Part shown: positions 1 to 5,284 of the stretch, piece by piece
Layout of the letters: each line of letters begins with the position of its first letter
Position numbering within the stretch: position 1 is the first letter of the stretch
From: Rikenellaceae bacterium
Lineage (GTDB): Bacteria; Bacteroidota; Bacteroidia; Bacteroidales; Rikenellaceae
Direction of reading: 5' to 3'
Assembly: GCA_902362705.1 (NCBI GenBank)
Contig: CABIXK010000011.1
Coordinates: 45,366-50,649, forward strand
Length of the DNA stretch: 5,284 nucleotides
Notes under the pieces: generated by a model
What the model was told of the DNA's origin: nothing
The model's input: the letters and a program-made list of their open reading frames with translations, nothing else
Database searches by the model: none
Position numbers and translations under genes: made by a program

Positions 1-2233
1 GCCCCGTATTGAAGCCCAGCTGCTTGTAGAAGTCGCGCGCGTAGAAGACCGCCTCGTCGGCATACTCGCCGGGATTGCGCTTGAGGAACCAGATGTTGCC
101 CGCGTCGAAGAAGGTGGCGCCCTGGACGATACCCCACACCGGGAAGCGGAACTCGAGGTTGGCCTCCAACTTCACGTCGCCCAGCTGCGTGGGGAACGAC
201 GTCGCGGGGCGCGGCACCGAGCCCGGGCCGAGCGTGCGGGGCGCCCAGCCGCGCATGCTGTTGCCGCCGCCGGCGTAGAAGAGGCGGTCGAAGGGGATCG
301 AGGTGGAGTTGCCGTAGGCCATCGCCACGCCGCCGTAGAGGCGCCCGGCGATCGAGGTCTTCTCGCCCAGCATGATCTTGCGGCTCAGGCTCAGGTCCGT
401 GCGGAAGTACTGCGAATAGCGGATGCCGAAGATCGTGTAGTAGTCCTCGCCCGCCTTGGGCGCGGAGAAGAGACGCTCGAGCCCGTCGACGAGGTTGCCC
501 GCCGTCTCGGCGTTGAAGCGGATGACGGTGGCGTTGCGCCCCATGTGCTTGAACTGGTTGTTGAAGCCGTAGCCGAACGAGAGGCCGGCGATGAACTGCG
601 TCTTGTAGCTGTTGACCAGGTAGAGGTTCTCGGTGTCCTTCAGGAAGTCGGGATCGAGGTAGCTTACGTCCACCACGTTGATGTCGACGGGCCGCAGCGA
701 GAAGGTCGAGTAGCGGGCGTCGCTCCACTGGTAGGTGAGCCCGGCGCTCGACAGCGTGCGCCGGTAGTAGGGGCGGTCCTGGAAGTTGATCGACAGCTCG
801 AGCTTGGTCTTGGGCTGGTTGGCCGAGCGGAAAGGCTGGCGCCACGGCAGCAGGAAGCGCGGGAAGGTGAGGCCCGTGGTGACGCCGAACTCCGTGGCGC
901 GCCGCTTGCGCGCGTCGCGCGACTTCATGAACTCGTAGCCGGCCGTGAAGGAGGCGTCGAAGGCCTCGGCGCCGCGGAAGATGTTGCGGTTCTGGTAGCC
1001 CACCGTGGCCTTCAGCCCGTAGAAGCTCGACGTGGTGCTCCCCTCCAGGTCGACCTTGAAGCTCTGCCGCAGCGTCGGCGTGCAGAGGATCTGGCACGAG
1101 AGGTAGCTCTCGCGCGTCAGGCGGCCGGCCGTCGAGTCGGCACCCTCGCCGATGTAGGAGACCAGGTTGGTCGAGTCGGCGCGCTGCGGCTCCTCGCTGA
1201 AGGAGATGCGGGCGCTCTTGAAGTAGCCGAGGGCCATCAGGTCGCTGTAGGTGCGGCTCACCAGGTCGGCGTCGTAGACATAGTTGGGATAGAGCGGCAC
1301 GGCGCCGCGCAGGATCCGCGGACGCACCCCCGGGCGCCCCTCGTGCACGATGTCGAGGCCGCGGTAGGAGGTGGTGTCGAGGCGCGAGGCGAAGAGCGAG
1401 TCGGAGCGCACGGCCGCGGCGTCGTAGTCGGGCAGGATGCTGATCCGCCCGATGCGGTAGACGGTGTTGTTCTCCAGGATCGAGTCGCCGCGCCCGTCGT
1501 ACCCCTCCAGGTGCTGGTCGACGACCACGCGCAGCCCCACGCCGTAGTCGCTCGCCAGCGTGTCGGCGCGGAAGCGCACGTTGCTCACCGAGAAGTCGTA
1601 GTAGCCCCGCCGCCGCAGGTAGGAGGTGATGCGCTCGCGCTCGCTGTCGAGCCGCGCGATGTCGAAGATGTCGCCCGGGCGCAGGAGGGTATGGGCCGTG
1701 TCGGCGAGCAGGATGGGCTCCAGAAAGCGGTCGCGGAACTCGTAGGAGATGGAGTCGATGCGGTAGGGGCGCCCCTGGTGCGTGCGGTAGGTCACGGTGG
1801 CGCGGCGGCGCCGCGACACGGTGTCGACCTCGAACTCGGCGCGCGAGGAGAAGAAGCCCCGCGTGTCCATGTAGACCTTCAGATTCTGGAGGCTGCGGCG
1901 CGTGAGCTCCATGTCGAGCAGCACGGGCGGCTCGCCCAGGCGGCGCTTCCAGTCGTTCCACTTGTTGTGCTTCGACGAGTCGGCCCGCTGGTAGAGCCAC
2001 ACGTAGAAGTTGGTCCCCAGCAGCCGCTTGTTGGGGGTCTGCCTCACGTACTTCTCCAGCTCCGAGGCGGGTATGCGCTCACGGCGCCCCACCGAGTCGT
2101 CGGCCACGATGCGCACCTTGTGCAGCAGGAAGCTACCCTCGGGCAGGCGGCGCGTGACGCTGCACCCCGCCGCGAAGAGGACGACGAGCGCGGCTGACAG
2201 CGCAAGGCCAAGGATCCGACGCACGGCAGCCAT
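1..2233 (-). CDS. tamL: TamL: BamA/TamA-family outer-membrane assembly lipoprotein (3' end outside window)
   Basis: This is a BamA/TamA (Omp85) family outer-membrane protein of the Bacteroidota lipoprotein type, TamL, thought to act with TamB in moving or assembling outer-membrane components. Starting at 2233, the reading frame stays open to the left edge and gives 744 residues. Residues 1-24 form a lipoprotein signal: basic VRR, a hydrophobic core, then lipobox F-A-A-G-C with C24 as the lipidated residue. LPEGSFLLHKVRI follows, close to the usual start of mature TamL. POTRA-like segments lie at about residues 30-345, for example RRRGYYDFSVSNVRF near 205-218 and LMALGYFKSARISF near 328-341. 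The beta-barrel begins near 385. It carries the loop-6 motif in the form GGGNSMRGW (MRGW at 660-663), then GDVKLEANLEFRFP and FFDAGNIW. The sequence breaks at GFNTG, where relatives have only the last strands left. The start lies four bases after the nitroreductase stop, and no separate promoter is visible. GGGGG touches the ATG, so ribosome binding probably relies on coupling. C380 and C384 sit between the POTRA region and the barrel. Confidence 0.93.
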   Translation of the reverse strand, partial: MAAVRRILGLALSAALVVLFAAGCSVTRRLPEGSFLLHKVRIVADDSVGRRERIPASELEKYVRQTPNKRLLGTNFYVWLYQRADSSKHNKWNDWKRRLGEPPVLLDMELTRRSLQNLKVYMDTRGFFSSRAEFEVDTVSRRRRATVTYRTHQGRPYRIDSISYEFRDRFLEPILLADTAHTLLRPGDIFDIARLDSERERITSYLRRRGYYDFSVSNVRFRADTLASDYGVGLRVVVDQHLEGYDGRGDSILENNTVYRIGRISILPDYDAAAVRSDSLFASRLDTTSYRGLDIVHEGRPGVRPRILRGAVPLYPNYVYDADLVSRTYSDLMALGYFKSARISFSEEPQRADSTNLVSYIGEGADSTAGRLTRESYLSCQILCTPTLRQSFKVDLEGSTTSSFYGLKATVGYQNRNIFRGAEAFDASFTAGYEFMKSRDARKRRATEFGVTTGLTFPRFLLPWRQPFRSANQPKTKLELSINFQDRPYYRRTLSSAGLTYQWSDARYSTFSLRPVDINVVDVSYLDPDFLKDTENLYLVNSYKTQFIAGLSFGYGFNNQFKHMGRNATVIRFNAETAGNLVDGLERLFSAPKAGEDYYTIFGIRYSQYFRTDLSLSRKIMLGEKTSIAGRLYGGVAMAYGNSTSIPFDRLFYAGGGNSMRGWAPRTLGPGSVPRPATSFPTQLGDVKLEANLEFRFPVWGIVQGATFFDAGNIWFLKRNPGEYADEAVFYARDFYKQLGFNTG

Positions 2234-2237
2234 CCCC

Positions 2238-2980
2238 CTACTGGTTGAAGAATCCCCGCTCGCGGAGCAGATCCAGATAGGAGCGCGAGATGGAGAGGTT
2301 GTCCCGGGCCACGTAGCGGCGCTCGGTGAAGATGCGCGCCAGGTTGGACAGGCCGTTCTCCTCCAGCAGGCGGCGCGTGAGCGGCGACTCCTCGCGCTCG
2401 GCCCACAGTTCGTCGATCTCGGCGGCCGTGTAGTCGGTGTAGCGCTCGTAGTGGACCACCGCCTCCAGCGGCAGGCGGTCCGTGAGCTCGGGCTCCTCGT
2501 CGGGATAGCCCATGACCACCGTCGTGAGGGGCACCACCCCCTTGGGCAGGGCGAGGATGCGCGCGATCTCGCCGGCGGTGTAGAGCGTCGTGCCGAGGAT
2601 GCAGATCCCCAGCCCGTGCGCCTCGGCCGCAATGCAGAGGTTCTGCGCCGCCAGCAGCGCGTCGGTGGCGGCATTGAGGAACCAGGCGAAGTTGTCGTAG
2701 GCCGGCTCGGCGCCGCGCTGGCGGCACCAGGTCGAGAAGCGGTGGATGTCGGCGCAGACCGTCACCAGGCAGGGGGCCTGGGCGACCATCGGCTGGTTGA
2801 AGTGGCAGGGAGCCAGCTCGCGGCGCAGCGCGGCGTCGCGCGTCACCACCAGCGAATAGAGCTGCATGTTGCCGCACGTCGAGGCGCGCGTGGCGGCCTC
2901 GAGCAGCTCGTGCAGCAGCTTGTCGGGGATGGGCGCGGGCCGGTACTTGCGGATCGAGCGGTGTTTGAGCAGGGTATTTT

Positions 2981-2984
<4 letters not shown>
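2238..2984 (-). CDS. Nitroreductase-family FMN oxidoreductase
   Basis: This 248-residue protein is a nitroreductase-superfamily flavoprotein, expected to be cytosolic, to bind FMN and to use NAD(P)H. The natural substrate cannot be read from the sequence. The N-terminal FMN-phosphate motif H8-R9-S10-I11-R12-K13-Y14 is intact. A second flavin-contact segment, S35-T36-C37-G38-N39-M40-Q41, matches the usual SPTSGNMQ-like pattern with Cys in place of Ser. The helix D108-A-L-L-A-A-Q-N-L followed by A-H-G-L-G-I (122-127) and G131 matches the conserved dimer and flavin-binding core. The long C-terminal tail (about 177-248), with ARIFTERRYVARDN and a final LLRERGFFNQ, resembles the NfsA/Frp-like branch, whose tail wraps the partner subunit. 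Its ATG overlaps the dapF TGA as ATGA and no Shine-Dalgarno is visible, so translational coupling is likely. It ends four bases before tamL. The family call is firm; the NfsA-like placement is tentative. Confidence 0.9.
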
Positions 2985-3955
<971 letters not shown>

Positions 3956-3991
3956 CTCGGTCGAAAGGCCCGCAGCACGTCGGCGGGCCGT

Positions 3992-4023
3992 CAAAATTAC
4001 GAATAAAAACGCGATCGGGCAAC
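3992..4023 (-). promoter_or_regulatory. Bacteroidota-type promoter for the dapF operon
   Basis: On the minus strand a -7 box TAATTTTG (plus 3992-3999) fits the Bacteroidota consensus TAnnTTTG exactly. It lies 20 bases from a -33 box GTTG (plus 4020-4023, three of four matches to TTTG). Transcription would start roughly at 3984-3988, leaving a 5' leader of about 30 bases before the ATG at 3955. That excludes the upstream ATG at 3994 as start. An 11-base inverted repeat CGGGCAACCCG (4016-4026) covers the -33 box and adjoins the palindrome GTCGCGAC (4026-4033), so a repressor site here is possible. This is a motif match by eye, not measured. Confidence 0.55.
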
Positions 4024-4080
4024 CCGTCGCGACCGATTCTTCGCCTCAAAAAGAGGCCGCCGCCGGCCGCCGTGCGAATT

Positions 4081-4094
4081 TTTCGGGCCCGAAA
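4081..4094. repeat. Perfect 14-base palindrome TTTCGGGCCCGAAA between the divergent units
   Basis: TTTCGGGCCCGAAA equals its own reverse complement. It sits in the gap between the leftward promoter and the rightward small ORF. A perfect palindrome with an AT-rich outside and a GC core is what a homodimeric regulator would bind. As RNA it would lack a proper loop, so a DNA-level role is more likely than a hairpin. No regulator gene is in the window, and chance occurrence cannot be excluded. Confidence 0.4.
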
Positions 4095-4159
4095 CGACGG
4101 AATATCAAAAAAAATGGATAAAATTGCGGAGGTAAATCCAAACCTACCGAGCGACACCC

Positions 4160-4240
4160 ATGAAAACGTCCAAGGGAGCGCACCCCGACCGCCGCTCCGA
4201 CGAGCCGCGCAAGGCCCTCGACTACTACGGCGAGGAGTAG
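4160..4240 (+). CDS. Putative 26-residue small protein or leader peptide upstream of the hydrolase
   Basis: A short frame, ATG to TAG, encodes 26 residues, beginning [10 protein letters not shown] and ending KALDYYGEE. It is hydrophilic, basic in the first two thirds and acidic at the end, with no signal peptide, membrane segment or cysteine. I do not recognise it. The case for coding is composition: 24 of its 26 codons end in G or C, like the real genes here, whereas the frame continuous with the hydrolase over the same stretch has only about 12 of 27. A GCGGAGGT sequence lies upstream (4126-4133), but it is 27 bases from the ATG, so it is a poor ribosome binding site unless initiation is unusual. 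The stop runs straight into AGAGGAGGAA, the likely ribosome binding region for the hydrolase, so translation of the two may be coupled. It could be a regulatory leader peptide or a free small protein. Confidence 0.45.
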   Translation: MKTSKGAHPDRRSDEPRKALDYYGEE

Positions 4241-4246
4241 AGGAGG
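4241..4246 (+). promoter_or_regulatory. Shine-Dalgarno sequence AGGAGG before the hydrolase
   Basis: AGGAGG directly follows the TAG of the 26-codon frame and lies 17 bases before the ATG at 4264. That is longer than the usual 5-10 bases, but no nearer ATG, GTG or TTG exists in the hydrolase frame. It supports a start at 4264 over the more upstream in-frame ATG at 4114 or GTG at 4072. Confidence 0.45.
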
Positions 4247-4263
4247 AACAAACACCCATCGAC

Positions 4264-5085
4264 ATGACCGAAAAATTCATCATGGCCGGCGACACGGCCC
4301 TCCACGTCTGCGACTCCGAAGCGGGCGAAAAGTGCATCGTGCTGCTGCACGGATACCTCGAATCGATGCTCGTCTGGGACGACTTCACCTACCTGCTGCG
4401 CCCCCACGCGCGCGTCGTCACGCTCGACCTGCCGGGCCACGGCATCTCCGAAGTCCGGGGCGAGGTCCACACCATGGAGTTTCTCGCCGACACGGTGGCC
4501 GCGGGGCTGCGCGCGCTGGGCATCGACCGCTGCACGGTGGTCGGACACTCGATGGGCGGATACGTGGCCCTGGCCCTCTGCGAGCGCCACGCCGCGCTGC
4601 TCGACGGAGTGGTACTGCTCAGCTCGACGCCCAACGCCGACACCGAGGAGAAGGCCGCCGCACGCCGCCGCGAGATCGGGCTGGTGCGCGCCGGCAAGAA
4701 GGAGCTGCTCGCACGCACGGCCCCCGCGGCGGGATTCGCCGAGCGCAACCGCGCACGCCTCGGCGATGCGATCGCCGACCTCGCCGAGCAGGTCGTGGTG
4801 ACCGAGGACGAGGGGGTCGTGGCGCTGCTCGCGGGCATGATCGCCCGCCCCGACCGCAACGAGATGCTGCGCACGTGCGGCGTCCGTTCGCTCTTCATCC
4901 TGGGGCGCGAAGACGCCTACATCCCCGCGGAGGCGGCCGAGCGCATGGTCGCCGCCCACCCCGAGGCCGAGGTCGTGTGGCTCGACCGCGCGGGCCACAT
5001 GGGCTTCCTGGAGGAGCCCGAGGCCACAGCCGACGCGATCCTCTCGTTCGCCGGGGCGAAGGGCTCCACAACGGACAACGAATAA
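4264..5085 (+). CDS. Alpha/beta-fold hydrolase
   Basis: This 273-residue single-domain alpha/beta hydrolase is expected to be cytosolic, since it has no signal peptide. Motifs appear in family order: H29-G30 of LLHGYLES (oxyanion region), DLPGHGIS at 55-62, nucleophile elbow G94-H95-S96-M97-G98-G99, acid D217 in [10 protein letters not shown], and catalytic H245 in [11 protein letters not shown]. The triad S96-D217-H245 is complete and the length is normal. The cap region (about 123-200), with [29 protein letters not shown], is typical of uncharacterised Bacteroidota members. The substrate cannot be inferred; an ester or thioester is only a family-level guess. The frame is open upstream to a GTG at 4072, but the extra residues look non-coding and overlap the 26-codon frame. 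At 4264 the sequence begins like other family members. The gene is divergent from the dapF operon, follows the small ORF, and is followed within a few bases by a hairpin. Confidence 0.9.
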   Translation: MTEKFIMAGDTALHVCDSEAGEKCIVLLHGYLESMLVWDDFTYLLRPHARVVTLDLPGHGISEVRGEVHTMEFLADTVAAGLRALGIDRCTVVGHSMGGYVALALCERHAALLDGVVLLSSTPNADTEEKAAARRREIGLVRAGKKELLARTAPAAGFAERNRARLGDAIADLAEQVVVTEDEGVVALLAGMIARPDRNEMLRTCGVRSLFILGREDAYIPAEAAERMVAAHPEAEVVWLDRAGHMGFLEEPEATADAILSFAGAKGSTTDNE

Positions 5086-5089
5086 TTAA

Positions 5090-5120
5090 AATAATGGGAC
5101 GGGTAAGCCCGGCCATTATT
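5090..5120 (+). terminator. Hairpin after the hydrolase stop, probable terminator, perhaps bidirectional
   Basis: AATAATGG (5090-5097) pairs with CCATTATT (5113-5120), and inside this CGGG (5100-5103) pairs with CCCG (5108-5111) around a TAAG loop. A small internal bulge separates the two stems. The hairpin begins five bases after the TAA of the hydrolase. There is no clean T run on the plus strand, only AT-rich DNA. On the minus strand the hairpin is followed by ATTATTTTAATTATT-like sequence, so it may also stop leftward transcripts. Confidence 0.5.
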
Positions 5121-5185
5121 CGTTATAGATTGTTCATTATTCATTGCGGCTTCAGCCACGCGGGCTGCAGACTGTCAACCACAAT

Positions 5186-5206
5186 AAAAAACCGGCTCAT
5201 AGCTGG
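5186..5206 (-). terminator. Minus-strand terminator-like hairpin with U6 tail
   Basis: Read on the minus strand, CCAGCT, a loop of ATG, then AGCCGG form a six-position stem with one A-C mismatch, followed directly by TTTTTT (plus A6 at 5186-5191). That is the layout of an intrinsic terminator for transcription coming from the right edge. The stem is short and imperfect, so this is tentative. Confidence 0.4.
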
Positions 5207-5271
5207 GCGGGCCGCAGCCATCCCCGCCGCAGGGCGCCATATCATTTTCGAAACGGCGGCCGCAGGCCGGC

Positions 5272-5282
5272 GGGGGGGGGGG
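5272..5282. repeat. Run of 11 G at the window edge
   Basis: Eleven consecutive G residues (C11 on the minus strand) lie two bases from the end of the window, within a very GC-rich stretch. Such tracts change length by slippage and can cause phase variation, but they are also frequent sites of sequencing error and contig ends. Nothing in the visible sequence decides between these. Confidence 0.85.
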
Positions 5283-5284
5283 CG

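Noticed and set aside
545..2197. 550-codon plus-strand open frame opposite tamL
   Set aside because: It has low-complexity Val/Ala/Arg/Glu composition and no recognisable domain, and it lies exactly antisense to a confidently identified TamL. It is a mirror of G/C-biased third positions.
4119..4126. TAAAATTG as a -7 box for a rightward promoter
   Set aside because: It only partly fits TAnnTTTG, has no TTTG-like box 19-21 bases upstream, and would start transcription at or past the GGAGG it should include.
4072..4263. Extended N-terminus for the hydrolase (GTG at 4072 or ATG at 4114)
   Set aside because: Third positions are not coding-like in this frame, the translation looks random, and a better-biased short frame occupies the same DNA. 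The hydrolase fold begins naturally at 4264.
5153..5167. Hairpin CAGCC-ACGCG-GGCTG as a terminator
   Set aside because: The stem is only five pairs and no T run follows on either strand.
5094..5284. Plus-strand frame open from an ATG at 5094 to the right edge
   Set aside because: Its start lies inside the hairpin after the hydrolase, codon bias is weak, and it runs through the minus-strand terminator and the G run. Nothing in it resembles a known protein.

Overview
The window reads as a GC-rich Bacteroidales chromosome, most likely Rikenellaceae/Alistipes-like. Two things point there: a lipoprotein-type BamA homologue of the TamL kind, which is characteristic of Bacteroidota, and an upstream region that fits the Bacteroidota promoter layout (TTTG-like box, about 20 bases, TAnnTTTG). 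The family is an inference from base composition and gene type; no marker gene in the window proves it. Codon third positions are strongly G/C-biased, so long open frames opposite the real genes are common and mostly meaningless.

Left and centre (1-3955, minus strand): three tightly packed genes read leftwards as one apparent operon. A promoter at about 3992-4023 is followed by a DapF-family diaminopimelate epimerase (start 3955 or 3952), a nitroreductase-family flavoprotein whose ATG overlaps the dapF stop (ATGA), and tamL, which starts four bases after the nitroreductase stop and leaves the window before its stop. Only the extreme C-terminal barrel strands of TamL are missing. DapF serves lysine and peptidoglycan precursor synthesis if it is a true epimerase. 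TamL serves outer-membrane protein assembly. The link with the nitroreductase is not obvious.

Divergent gap and right side (3956-5085, plus strand): the gap of roughly 200 bases holds the leftward promoter, small inverted repeats and a perfect 14-base palindrome. On the plus strand a 26-codon reading frame (4160-4240) with strongly coding-like third positions precedes a good Shine-Dalgarno sequence. After that comes an alpha/beta hydrolase (4264-5085) with a complete Ser-Asp-His triad.

Right edge (5086-5284): no securely identified gene. It holds a hairpin just after the hydrolase stop, AT-rich spacer with repeated ATTATTC words, a minus-strand terminator-like hairpin with a U6 tail, and an 11-G run at the very edge. 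This suggests that a gene entering from the right converges on the hydrolase. The most interesting items are the unrecognised 26-residue ORF, the atypical motifs and tail of the DapF homologue, the palindrome between the divergent units, and the G11 tract. I see no phage, CRISPR, insertion sequence, tRNA or rRNA.
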